Translations under genes and position numbers: made by a program
Assembly: GCA_002423325.1 (NCBI GenBank)
Contig: DIVQ01000158.1
Span: forward strand, 8,404 to 22,404
DNA: 14,001 nt
Origin: Anaerolineales bacterium UBA6128
GTDB lineage: Bacteria > Chloroflexota > Anaerolineae > UBA1429
Direction of reading: 5' to 3'
Shown: positions 6,949-14,001 of the stretch, piece by piece
How the letters are laid out: the number at the start of each line of letters is the position of its first letter
Position numbering within the stretch: position 1 is the stretch's first letter
Notes under the pieces: generated by a model
Database searches by the model: none
What the model saw: the letters and a program-made list of their open reading frames with translations, nothing else
What the model was told of the DNA's origin: nothing

Positions 6949-6977
6949 ATTATAGTCGGAAGCGCGGCCTCGGCCAA
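6949..6977 (-). promoter_or_regulatory. Promoter of the tupABC operon
   Basis: On the minus strand, TTGGCC (-35, 6972-6977) and a perfect TATAAT (-10, 6949-6954) are separated by 17 bases. Transcription should begin near 6942, about 20 bases before the riboswitch aptamer. This gives a leader of about 247 bases. The 84 bases between here and the upstream gene end at 7062 show no strong terminator or other feature. Confidence 0.75.
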
Positions 6978-7061
6978 ATCGGCTTGGCATGAGGGTGGCG
7001 CAACAAACTGGGCGCACACAAGGTGCGTCGCTACCGGCGGCCACCCCGCAGGCTTGGCGCG

Positions 7062-10000
7062 CTATCTGCTCACATAGAGCGCGCACTGCGCAGTGGCGTG
7101 CAGCCAGTAGCCCTCGCCGGGAGTGAGGGCGATCAGCACGTTGGCCCAGGGAGCCGCCGTGGGCACAAACTGCTCCCAGCCGGGAGGCGTAGCCAGCGCA
7201 TCGTAGGCCCAGATGATCGAATAGTCGCCCTCGATGCGCTGCACCGCCTGGGGCAGCGTCTGTTCATCCGGCAGCGGCCAGCCGATCAGGTTCCAGCCGG
7301 GCTGCAGGGCGATGCTCGCGCCATTCATCTGCTCGACGCGCAGCGTCCAGGTGGCAGCGCTTGTCATGTGGATCCAGAAGCCTTCGCCGGGCGTCAGGGT
7401 TTGCAGGTCTCCCGCCTCGGGGTTGGCCGGATCGTAGCTCAGCCAGGGGCTCCCTTGGTGCGTGGCATCGTAGCGTTGCACGACATCATAGGCGCCGTCG
7501 ATCGACGCCAGGATATCGGCAACCCGTGTGAGCGGCAGCCCAGCGAGCACCGGCTGTCCGCTGAAGGAGACCAGGTTCCAGCCCTTCGCCAGCGCGACCG
7601 ACTGAGTGTTCACGATGCGTTGGGGCGTGACGAAATCGGTCTGCTGAGCCCCCAAGATGGGGCCCTGCAGCCAACGACTCGCCACCGCGCCGACACGGTT
7701 GCCCGGCCGATAGATCAGTCGCGCGCGCCAGTGCCAGGCGCTGGCGGGCTGCAGGCCCTCGATGCGTGCGTTTTGTGGCGTGCCGCCCGGCATGGCCACC
7801 ACCCAATCGGGGGCCTTGCCCGACAGGGTGCCGTCGGCGCCCAGCGCGACGCCCCGCGGGGCCAACTGCCACGCCAACTGCGCGGGTGCGCGGCCGAGCG
7901 GCATCCGCGCGGTGACGGCGATGGGCGCGCTGGTGGGCCTGTCGGTGCGGGCAAGCGGCTGAAGCGGCGTCATCTGATCCTCAAGCAGCACGCCGACACG
8001 CAAGGGCAGTCCCGGCCCGCCGTTGCCCCAGAAAAAGTAGGCGCGGCCCTCATTGGGCTGGCCGTTGCTGTAGGTGGGCGCGCTGACCAGCAGGTCGGCA
8101 TAGCCGTCGGCGTTGACATCGCCGGCGCTTGCAACGGACTGCCCCATGCAGGCATAGGGGATGTCGCCGGTCACGCTCCAGGCGGGTTCGACGCCCAGGC
8201 CAGCGGGCGCGCCCAGGAAGACCCAGGCCTTGCCCTCGTCGGTCGCCATCCAGGGATCGCCGGCGCGGTAATGGTTGGCGCCCACGATGACGTCGCTGTA
8301 CCCGTCCCCGTTGACGTCGCCGGCGCTCGCCACGCAGTAGCCCAGCTCCGACTTTATTACTGGCGCCTCATAGTGCCACGCGGGGGTCGTCGCCAGCCCT
8401 GAGGCTGTGCCGTGGAAGACATAGGCGCGCCCGGCCCAGGTGCGCGTGTGGCCGCTCTTGCGGGCGCCGATGACGACGTCGGCATAGCCATCGCCGTTCA
8501 CGTCGCCGGCGCTGGCCACCGAGCAGCCGAACTCGCCCACGCAGTAGACATAAGGCGCGGCCGGGTCTCCGCAAAAGGCGGGGCCCACGTCGAAACCGCC
8601 GTACCGGATCCAGTCGGCCGTGCTGCTCGGGCCGCTTGATGAGCCGCGATACAGGAAAGCGGCGCCCTCCCAGGTATAGTCGTGGGTATAGCGGCGTGCG
8701 CCGACGAGGACGTCGTCGTAGCCATCGTTGTCAACATCGCCGGCACTGGCGACCGAGTAGCCGTACCAGGCGCCCGACTGGTTACTCTCCGCGAACCAGG
8801 CCGGCGTGCTGCTCAGGCCCGTGGGCGAGCCCAGGTAGATGTGGGCAGCGCCCTCGGTGGTCTCGCCACGCGAGTAGCCGTAGGCGCCCACGATGACGTC
8901 GGCATAGCCGTCGCCGTTGACATCGCCGGCCGAAGCCACGGCGCGGCCATAGTAGGCCAACGCGCGGCTGCCATAGCCGGACCACGCAGGGGTGGCCTGC
9001 AGACCATCGGGCGAGCCGTAATATACAAAGGCTGCGCCCCCGTCGATCTGCGCCTGGTCGTACAGAAACGCGCCGACGATGATGTCGGCATAGCCGTCAC
9101 CGTTCACGTCGCCAGCCGAGGCCACGGCGTTGCCGTAGCAGGCGGCGGACTGGTCGGCCGTCATCGTCCAGTCGGGCGCGGCAGAGAGGCCTGTGGCGGA
9201 GCCATAGTGGACATCGACACGGCCATCCGAGACGTCGGTGCCGCTGGTATAGTCGGCGGCAGCCTGGTAGGACGAGCCCACGACCACATCGGCGTAGCCA
9301 TCACCGTTCACGTCACCGGCGGGGGCCACCTGCCGACCGTAGCCAAAGTAGGGGACGTTGCTCTCGACCATCCAGGTGGGCGTGGTGGCGGGCGCGCCCG
9401 CGCAGCCATGCAGGACGTAGGCGCGGTTGCCGCCTGGGGCGCCCACGATCAGGTCGCCGTAGCCGTCGCCGTTGACATCGCCGGCGGCGCCCACGGCCTG
9501 GCCGAACCGGTAGTTGGCCAGGTTGGACTGCTGCTCCCAGACCGCCGACCCCATTCCTGTGTCTCCGCCCTGGAAGAGATAGGCTGCGCCCTCGTTGGTC
9601 TGACCGCTGGCATAGTAGGGCGCGCCGGCGAGCACGTCGGCATAGCCGTCGCCGTTGACGTCGCCAGCCGGTCCGACGCTGTAGCCCAGTTGCGCGCCGC
9701 CCCAGTCGATCTGCCCCACCCAGACGGGGTTCGCGGTCAGCCCGCTGGAGCCACCATAGAAGACCTCGGCGCGCCCCTCGCGCGTCTGACCGTCGCTGAA
9801 CAGCGGCGCGCCCACGATCACATCGCTGTAGCCGTCGCCGTTGACGTCGCCGGCGGTGTCCACCGAGCGACCATAGTTGGCGCCGGACTGCCCGCCCAGC
9901 TTAGTCCAGGCCGGGCTACTGCCGGGGCCGGCAGCGGCTCCGAGGTAGACGTAGGCGGCGCCCTGGCCGGACTGGTTGGGGGCGCCGACGATCACGTCCG

Positions 10001-10775
10001 CGTAGCCGTCGGCATTGACATCGCCGGCGGTGCCCACGGCGGCGCCGAAGGCCGCCAGTCCCTGCGTGTGCGCCACGCTCCAGGCGGGGGACGCGGCGAT
10101 GCCGTCCGCTGAACCATAGTGGATATAGGCGGCGCCGGCCTCGCCCGAGACGCCGTAGGCGCCCACGATCACGTCGTCGAAGCCGTCGCCGTTGACATCG
10201 CCGGCAGTGCTGACGGCGCACCCCAGGTGGGCGTTCTCGGAGGCGCCGAACACGATGAGCGCGGGCTCGGCCGCCAGGCCCGCAGGCGACCCGTGGTAGA
10301 TACAAAAAGCGCCCTCCGCCAGGTGATCGCCGTTCTGCCAGGGGGCCCCGACGATCACGTCGGCATAGCCGTCGCCGTTGACGTCGCCGGCGGTGGCCAG
10401 CGCTCCGCCGAACACGGCCTCGTCGTGGGCGCCGTGCGCGCTCCAGCCAGCGGTCGTGGCCAGGCCCGTAGCCGAGCCGTAGTAGAGGAACGCCTTGCCG
10501 TTGTTGCTGTGGCCGGCGTCGTACTGCGGCGCGCCGACCAGCACGTCGGCGTAGCTGTCGCCGTTCACATCGCCGGCGGTGGCCACGGCCATCGCGAAGC
10601 CTGCGCCGCCCTGGTCGCTGACCAGCGTGGCGGCGGCGCTGACGCTGAGAACCGCGCCCTGCGGCGCCTGTTGCGTCGCTTCCGAAGGCTGCTGGGCATG
10701 GCCGGGGGCGCCCGCAATCAGGCTCACAACCAGCCCCAAGGTCACCAGGAACGGCCTGGCCCGAAACATTCGCAT
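7062..10775 (-). CDS. Secreted FG-GAP repeat protein with two beta-propellers and tandem GWNL modules
   Basis: A 1237-residue exported protein. A signal peptide (basic start, hydrophobic core, 'GAPGHA' before Q) spans about residues 1-28. Fourteen FG-GAP (integrin-alpha-like) repeats follow to about residue 925. Each has 'AGDVNGDGYADVIVGAP', a calcium-binding DxNxDG loop, and most have a closing 'GxAYVYxGS' strand. Fourteen repeats fit two seven-bladed propellers. About 930-1040 looks like a fibronectin-III-type beta segment. Two homologous C-terminal modules begin at G1065 (GWNLVSFS) and G1160 (GWNLIGWP), each with a later 'LTPGEGFW' or 'LTPGEGYW' motif. No LPxTG, membrane anchor or enzymatic motif is visible. 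The start used (10773-10775) has AGGG 5 bases upstream and puts the basic residues directly before the hydrophobic core; in-frame ATGs at 10814, 10787 and 10769 are alternatives. Likely an extracellular adhesion or binding protein; the ligand is unknown. Confidence 0.9.
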   Translation of the reverse strand: MRMFRARPFLVTLGLVVSLIAGAPGHAQQPSEATQQAPQGAVLSVSAAATLVSDQGGAGFAMAVATAGDVNGDSYADVLVGAPQYDAGHSNNGKAFLYYGSATGLATTAGWSAHGAHDEAVFGGALATAGDVNGDGYADVIVGAPWQNGDHLAEGAFCIYHGSPAGLAAEPALIVFGASENAHLGCAVSTAGDVNGDGFDDVIVGAYGVSGEAGAAYIHYGSADGIAASPAWSVAHTQGLAAFGAAVGTAGDVNADGYADVIVGAPNQSGQGAAYVYLGAAAGPGSSPAWTKLGGQSGANYGRSVDTAGDVNGDGYSDVIVGAPLFSDGQTREGRAEVFYGGSSGLTANPVWVGQIDWGGAQLGYSVGPAGDVNGDGYADVLAGAPYYASGQTNEGAAYLFQGGDTGMGSAVWEQQSNLANYRFGQAVGAAGDVNGDGYGDLIVGAPGGNRAYVLHGCAGAPATTPTWMVESNVPYFGYGRQVAPAGDVNGDGYADVVVGSSYQAAADYTSGTDVSDGRVDVHYGSATGLSAAPDWTMTADQSAACYGNAVASAGDVNGDGYADIIVGAFLYDQAQIDGGAAFVYYGSPDGLQATPAWSGYGSRALAYYGRAVASAGDVNGDGYADVIVGAYGYSRGETTEGAAHIYLGSPTGLSSTPAWFAESNQSGAWYGYSVASAGDVDNDGYDDVLVGARRYTHDYTWEGAAFLYRGSSSGPSSTADWIRYGGFDVGPAFCGDPAAPYVYCVGEFGCSVASAGDVNGDGYADVVIGARKSGHTRTWAGRAYVFHGTASGLATTPAWHYEAPVIKSELGYCVASAGDVNGDGYSDVIVGANHYRAGDPWMATDEGKAWVFLGAPAGLGVEPAWSVTGDIPYACMGQSVASAGDVNADGYADLLVSAPTYSNGQPNEGRAYFFWGNGGPGLPLRVGVLLEDQMTPLQPLARTDRPTSAPIAVTARMPLGRAPAQLAWQLAPRGVALGADGTLSGKAPDWVVAMPGGTPQNARIEGLQPASAWHWRARLIYRPGNRVGAVASRWLQGPILGAQQTDFVTPQRIVNTQSVALAKGWNLVSFSGQPVLAGLPLTRVADILASIDGAYDVVQRYDATHQGSPWLSYDPANPEAGDLQTLTPGEGFWIHMTSAATWTLRVEQMNGASIALQPGWNLIGWPLPDEQTLPQAVQRIEGDYSIIWAYDALATPPGWEQFVPTAAPWANVLIALTPGEGYWLHATAQCALYVSR

Positions 10776-10835
10776 CTCTACCCTCATGTAGCGTCCATCA
10801 TGACGCAGCCACACCTGCGCGGGCCGCGCCGCTCC

Positions 10836-10865
10836 AGTATACGCCGTTTGTGCGCGTTCGCTGAA
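10836..10865 (-). promoter_or_regulatory. Possible promoter for the FG-GAP gene
   Basis: In the 127-base gap after pyruvate kinase, the minus strand has TATACT (-10, 10836-10841) and a weak TTCAGC (-35, 10860-10865) with an 18-base spacer. The -10 is good and the -35 matches at only three positions. No clear terminator for the pyruvate kinase transcript is visible in the same gap, so readthrough from it is also possible. Confidence 0.35.
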
Positions 10866-10902
10866 CGGGCCGTCTGCGTCGCGATGACCCGGCGCGGCGC
10901 GC

Positions 10903-12345
10903 TCAGTCCACCCAGGTGGGGTGGCCGGGCGTCAGTTCCAGCAGCTTGACGAAACTGGTGGGCCCGCCGCGCGCGATGGGATGTCCGCCGGTGAGCACGA
11001 CCGTGCTGCCCACAGGCAGATCTTTGCGCTGCAGCAACAGCGTCTGGATCTGCTGATAGTAGGCGCGTTCGTCCTGGGCGAACTCGGCCATCACCGGTGT
11101 GACGCCCCAGATCAGGCTCAGGCGTCGGTAAGTTGAAGCCAATGGCGTATAGGCGAGCACGCTCACCCGTGGGCGGTGCTGGCTGACATAACGTGCAGAA
11201 CTGCCCGTGCGCGTCAACACGCAGATGGCGTCGACACGCAGGTCGTGCACAATGGCTGCCACGGCGCTGCCGATGGCCTCCGGGATCGACCTCGCAGGCA
11301 GCGTTGCGGCGGGCGCGAGATCGCGCCGTGGCGCATCGTACGACTCGGTGGCGTCGGCGATGCGGTCCATCATCTGCACCGCCTCCACCGGGAAACGTCC
11401 GATGGCGGTCTCGCCGCTCAACATCACGGCGTCGCTGCCATCCATGATGGCGTTGGCCACATCGCTGACCTCGGCGCGGGTGGGCTGCGCGTTACGGATC
11501 ATGGAATCGAGCATCTGTGTGGCGGTGATGACGGGCAGGGCGCGCCGGTTGGCGGCCGCGATGATGCGCTTCTGCAGCACCGGCACTTGCTCGGGCGGCA
11601 TCTCGACGCCCAGGTCGCCGCGCGCGACCATCACGCCATCAGCGACCTCCAGGATCTCGTCCAGGGCCTCGACAGCCTCAGGCTTTTCCAGTTTGGCGAT
11701 TACCGGCGTGTCCTTGCCCTGCGCGGCAATGGCCTGCTTGACACGGCGCACATCGTCGGCCTCGCGCACAAACGAGATCGCGACATAGTCCACGCCCAGG
11801 TCCAGCCCAAACCGCAGGTCTTCCAGATCCTTGTCGGTGACGCTGGGAGCGCTGATGTGCACGCCGGGCAGGCTGATGCCCTGCTTGGCGCGCAGGAGGC
11901 CGCCGTGAACGATCTCGGTCAGTACCTCGGGACCGCGCACGGCCGTTACGTGCAACTCGATCAGGCCATCGGAGAGCAACACGCGATCACCCGGGTGCAC
12001 GTCGCACGGCAGTCCTGCATAGCTGGTGCTGACGCGCTGGGCGTCTCCGAGCAGCGGCTCGGTGGTAAGCGTGAAGGGCTGCCCATCCGCCAACAGGACG
12101 GGCAGGTCGCTCTGCAGCGCGCCCGTGCGAACCTTGGGGCCCTGCAGGTCCTGGAGCACCGCAACGGCACGGCCGAGGCGGTCAGCCTCTTCGCGCACCA
12201 GCGCCAGGCTCTGCGCATGGTCGTCGTGGCTGCCGTGCGAAAAGTTGAGGCGCGCCACGTCCATACCCGCCTCGATCAGGCGCGCGACGTTCTCTCGCGA
12301 GGCGCTGGCGGGTCCCAGCGTGGCCACGATTTTGACACGGCGCAT
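10903..12345 (-). CDS. pyk: Pyruvate kinase
   Basis: A 480-residue cytosolic enzyme that converts phosphoenolpyruvate and ADP to pyruvate and ATP, the last step of glycolysis. The N-terminus 'KIVATLGPAS' and 'ARLNFSHGSH' are hallmark motifs. The active-site signature 'VIAKLEKPEAVEAL' has catalytic K218 and metal ligand E220. 'MVARGDLGVEMP', 'ATQMLDSMI', 'PTRAEVSDVANAIMDGSDA' and 'MLSGETAIGRFP' follow in normal order, and an alpha/beta C-terminal domain contains 'VVLTGGHP'. Length is usual for bacterial PykA/PykF; there is no extra PEP-utiliser domain at the C-terminus. The ATG at 12343-12345 is chosen because AGGAGG lies 9 bases before it and the protein begins at the conserved first strand. 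The longer ORF start at 12504 would cross the promoter. Divergently transcribed from the ABC-F gene. Confidence 0.98.
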   Translation of the reverse strand: MRRVKIVATLGPASASRENVARLIEAGMDVARLNFSHGSHDDHAQSLALVREEADRLGRAVAVLQDLQGPKVRTGALQSDLPVLLADGQPFTLTTEPLLGDAQRVSTSYAGLPCDVHPGDRVLLSDGLIELHVTAVRGPEVLTEIVHGGLLRAKQGISLPGVHISAPSVTDKDLEDLRFGLDLGVDYVAISFVREADDVRRVKQAIAAQGKDTPVIAKLEKPEAVEALDEILEVADGVMVARGDLGVEMPPEQVPVLQKRIIAAANRRALPVITATQMLDSMIRNAQPTRAEVSDVANAIMDGSDAVMLSGETAIGRFPVEAVQMMDRIADATESYDAPRRDLAPAATLPARSIPEAIGSAVAAIVHDLRVDAICVLTRTGSSARYVSQHRPRVSVLAYTPLASTYRRLSLIWGVTPVMAEFAQDERAYYQQIQTLLLQRKDLPVGSTVVLTGGHPIARGGPTSFVKLLELTPGHPTWVD

Positions 12346-12377
12346 CGGCAAAGCCCTCCTCACATGCGACTGGCGCC

Positions 12378-12406
12378 AGTATAGCCGGCCGGCGTGTCGC
12401 TGGCAA
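12378..12406 (-). promoter_or_regulatory. Promoter of pyruvate kinase
   Basis: On the minus strand, TTGCCA (-35, 12401-12406) and TATACT (-10, 12378-12383) have a 17-base spacer; each matches consensus at five of six positions. Transcription should start near 12371, giving a short leader that contains the AGGAGG before the pyk start. Confidence 0.72.
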
Positions 12407-12416
12407 GAAGCGCAGG

Positions 12417-12444
12417 TTGACGCCGGGTGCAAGAACCGTATAAT
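12417..12444 (+). promoter_or_regulatory. Promoter of the ABC-F leader transcript
   Basis: TTGACG (-35, 12417-12422) and a perfect TATAAT (-10, 12439-12444) are 16 bases apart. It is the strongest-looking promoter in the window. The start would be near 12451. Its -35 lies only 10 bases from the -35 of the divergent pyk promoter, so the two are back to back and could share a regulator or exclude each other. Confidence 0.78.
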
Positions 12445-12471
12445 CCAGGCATATCGACGGAGGGGTGCACG

Positions 12472-12507
12472 ATGGTGGACAGGGAGTTGAGCGCGATCGA
12501 ACACTGA
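12472..12507 (+). CDS. 11-residue leader peptide upstream of the ABC-F gene
   Basis: A tiny ORF, MVDRELSAIEH, starts about 21 bases after the predicted transcription start. Its ribosome-binding site GGAGGGG (12459-12465) is 6 bases from the ATG and is far better than that of the main gene. Its TGA (12505-12507) lies inside a segment, 12504-12510, that is exactly complementary to 12559-12565 in the first terminator. Short ORFs of this kind upstream of ABC-F or erm genes act as ribosome sensors. That this one is translated is inferred. Confidence 0.55.
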   Translation: MVDRELSAIEH

Positions 12508-12548
12508 GGGTACGCCTGCCGTCGGGCCGGATGAATGTATGCCGATAT

Positions 12549-12578
12549 GCCGTGGGCGCCCTCAGACCCACGGCTTTT
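12549..12578 (+). terminator. First intrinsic terminator (attenuator) in the ABC-F leader
   Basis: An 8-bp perfect stem (GCCGTGGG at 12549-12556 with CCCACGGC at 12567-12574) and a 10-base loop are followed directly by TTTT. An outer 7-bp stem (12543-12549 with 12579-12585) can extend it around the T-run. It lies between the leader promoter and the ABC-F start with no full-length gene in front of it, which marks it as an attenuator. Confidence 0.75.
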
Positions 12579-12594
12579 CATATCGTTCAGCCTT

Positions 12595-12639
12595 GCAGCG
12601 CGCCGTGGGAACGCTCCCTGGCGCGCTGTTGTGTTATTT
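12595..12639 (+). terminator. Second intrinsic terminator in the ABC-F leader
   Basis: A 9-bp perfect stem (12596-12604 with 12620-12628), continued by a G-U pair, a bulge and GGGA/TCCC closing a 4-base ACGC loop, is followed by TTGTGTTATTT. It ends about 20 bases before the ABC-F start codon. With the first terminator it forms a tandem block to transcription of the main gene. Confidence 0.65.
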
Positions 12640-12659
12640 GATCGGAGAACGACACATCC

Positions 12660-14001
12660 ATGCTTCAGGCTTCAAATATCTCAAAATCATACCCCGACAG
12701 GCCGTTGTTCGAACGGGCCAGCTTTGTGATCAACCAGGGAGAGCGCGTGGGTCTGGTGGGACCCAATGGCTGCGGCAAGACGACGCTGCTGCGTCTGCTC
12801 AGTGGGGCCGAGGCCCCGGATGAGGGCAGCGTCCGGCAGACCGTGTCAGCGCTGCGGGTGGGCTACCTGCAACAGGGGCTGCGCTACGCAGAGGGTGCCA
12901 GCGTGCGCGATGATCTGGGCGGGGCGGCCGCCGAAGGCGCCTTGCCAGATCATGTGATCGCGCGCGTGCTGTCAGGGTTGGGGCTGGACAACGTGCCCCC
13001 CGAGACCGCCGTCGGCATCCTGAGTGGCGGCCAGAAGACGCGTCTGGGGCTGGCGCGCTTGCTGCTGCAGAGCCCCAACCTGCTTTTGCTGGATGAGCCC
13101 ACGAACCACCTGGACATCAGTGCGCTGGAGTGGCTGGAGGACTATTTGCAGGGCTACTCGGGGGCCGTGCTGGTCGTGTCGCACGACCGCACCTTTCTGG
13201 ACCGCACCGTGACGCGCATCCTCGAGATTGATGCGCTGACGCATCGCATCAACGCGTACGAGGGGGGCTACAGCGCCTACGCCGAGGCCAAGCAGCGCGA
13301 GCGCGACCGCGAGCAGCAGGCGTATGCCGTGCAGCAGGAGCGCATCGCGCAACTGCAGGGCTCGGTGCGCCGACTGGAGGGCCGCGCCCGCAACATCGAG
13401 GGCGAAACGATCGACTTTTACTACAAGAAGCGGGCGCTCAAGGTGGCGCGACAGGCGGTGGTGCAGCGCAAGCGCGTCCAGCGCCTGCTCGATTCTGAGG
13501 AGCATCTCGAGCGGCCGCAGTCGGCCTTTACGCTCAAGCTGGATTCTGTCAGCACGACGCCCAGCGGCCAGGATGTGCTGACGTTAACCGACGTTGGCAA
13601 GCGCTACGATCAGCGCTGGCTGTTCAGCGACGTTAACCTGGTGCTGCGACGCGGGGAGCGGGTGATGCTTACCGGGCCCAACGGTTCGGGCAAGACGACG
13701 CTGCTGCGCACGATCATCGGCGAGGAGCCGCTGACTGAGGGCGGTGTGCGATTGGGGAGCAACGTGCGCGTCGGCTATATGTCACAGGAGCAGGAGGGGC
13801 TGGATCCGGCGGCCACGCCCTATGATGTGGTGCGCAACGCAGCAGCCCTGACCGAGTCGCAGGCGCGCACCTATCTGCACTATCTGGCGTTCGGCGGCGA
13901 TGAGGTGTTCGTCCCAATCGCCAAGTTGAGCTATGGCGAGCGCGCGCGGCTGGCGCTGGCCAAGCTGGTGGTCAGCGGCTGCAATCTGCTGCTGCTGGAC
14001 T
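12660..14001 (+). CDS. ABC-F family ATPase (ribosome-acting, possible antibiotic-protection type), partial
   Basis: A soluble twin-ATPase ABC-F protein, open at the right edge after 447 residues. Domain 1 has Walker A GPNGCGKTT (34-42), signature LSGGQ (121-125), Walker B/D-loop LLLLDEPTNHLD (141-152) and switch H175 in VVSHDRTFLD. A charged linker of about 95 residues (about 205-300) is the P-site tRNA interaction motif; its tip is near 'RNIEGETIDFYYKKR' (244-258). Domain 2 has Walker A GPNGSGKTT (339-347) and signature LSYGE (423-427); the window ends in Walker B. There are no membrane segments, as expected for proteins that bind the ribosomal E site. A GGAG at 12644-12647 is 12 bases before the ATG, a weak spacing. 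Members either rescue translation or displace antibiotics. The attenuator-like leader favours the second role, but sequence alone does not prove resistance. Confidence 0.93.
   Translation, partial: MLQASNISKSYPDRPLFERASFVINQGERVGLVGPNGCGKTTLLRLLSGAEAPDEGSVRQTVSALRVGYLQQGLRYAEGASVRDDLGGAAAEGALPDHVIARVLSGLGLDNVPPETAVGILSGGQKTRLGLARLLLQSPNLLLLDEPTNHLDISALEWLEDYLQGYSGAVLVVSHDRTFLDRTVTRILEIDALTHRINAYEGGYSAYAEAKQRERDREQQAYAVQQERIAQLQGSVRRLEGRARNIEGETIDFYYKKRALKVARQAVVQRKRVQRLLDSEEHLERPQSAFTLKLDSVSTTPSGQDVLTLTDVGKRYDQRWLFSDVNLVLRRGERVMLTGPNGSGKTTLLRTIIGEEPLTEGGVRLGSNVRVGYMSQEQEGLDPAATPYDVVRNAAALTESQARTYLHYLAFGGDEVFVPIAKLSYGERARLALAKLVVSGCNLLLLD

Noticed and set aside
6696..7019. N-terminal extension of tupA to an upstream ATG at 7019
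   Set aside because: It would translate the promoter, riboswitch and hairpin. The lipoprotein signal and ribosome-binding site both fix the start at 6695.
8682..10112. Plus-strand ORF of 476 codons antisense to the FG-GAP gene
   Set aside because: Its repeated 'DDVGIAVAVDIAG'-type pattern is the exact antisense of the AGDVNGDG repeats. It has no ribosome-binding site or other support. The same holds for 7023-8402.
11176..12384. Plus-strand ORF of 402 codons opposite pyruvate kinase
   Set aside because: Antisense shadow of a certain gene; the translation has no recognisable domain.
12346..12504. N-terminal extension of pyruvate kinase to 12504
   Set aside because: It would include both promoters; the conserved first strand and AGGAGG place the start at 12345.
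12593..12637. A second promoter directly before the ABC-F gene
   Set aside because: TTGCAG and TGTTAT are present but 33 bases apart, far too long a spacer, and they overlap the second terminator stem.
12535..12729. Plus-strand ORF of 64 codons over the tandem terminators
   Set aside because: It runs through both terminator stems and into the ABC-F gene in another frame, with no ribosome-binding site.

Overview
The window is GC-rich, densely packed bacterial DNA. The gene families point to a Chloroflexota-like chromosome: PBS-lyase-type HEAT repeats, a large secreted FG-GAP protein ending in tandem 'GWNL' modules, and a TupABC transporter with a lipoprotein binding subunit. This placement is an inference from gene content; no rRNA or other taxonomic marker is present. 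There is no sign of a phage, insertion sequence, CRISPR array or tRNA.

Layout. (1) 1-2507: a two-gene plus-strand unit, an 18-repeat HEAT protein overlapping a HAD-family phosphatase, closed by a 13-bp hairpin. (2) 2508-3734, minus strand, converging on that hairpin: an unrecognised cytosolic protein with a disordered Pro/Gly-rich N-terminus, a coiled coil, a PH/GRAM-like domain and a C-terminal zinc ribbon. (3) 3891-6977, minus strand: a complete tungstate (possibly molybdate) ABC transporter operon, tupA-tupB-tupC. Its 366-base leader region carries a near-consensus promoter, an RNA strongly resembling the molybdenum/tungsten cofactor (Moco/Tuco) riboswitch, and a 14-bp terminator-like hairpin before tupA. 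(4) 7062-10775, minus strand: a 1237-residue exported protein with 14 FG-GAP repeats, an Fn3-like segment and two 'GWNL' modules. (5) 10903-12345, minus strand: pyruvate kinase. (6) 12346-14001: a divergent promoter region, then on the plus strand an 11-codon leader ORF, two tandem intrinsic terminators and an ABC-F ATPase gene that runs off the right end.

The most interesting parts are two RNA-level control regions. The tup operon appears to be controlled by a cofactor riboswitch, so uptake of the metal would be set by the level of finished cofactor; its binding protein also carries an N-terminal domain resembling the molybdopterin-binding fold of sulfite oxidases. The ABC-F gene has the architecture of ribosome-mediated attenuation: strong promoter, tiny ORF with a strong ribosome-binding site, a segment overlapping its stop codon that can pair with the first terminator, then the terminators. 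That arrangement is known for antibiotic-inducible ABC-F genes in Firmicutes.

Coding density is high. The stretches over 300 bases without a large gene (6696-7061 and 12346-12659) are almost entirely accounted for by these regulatory elements.
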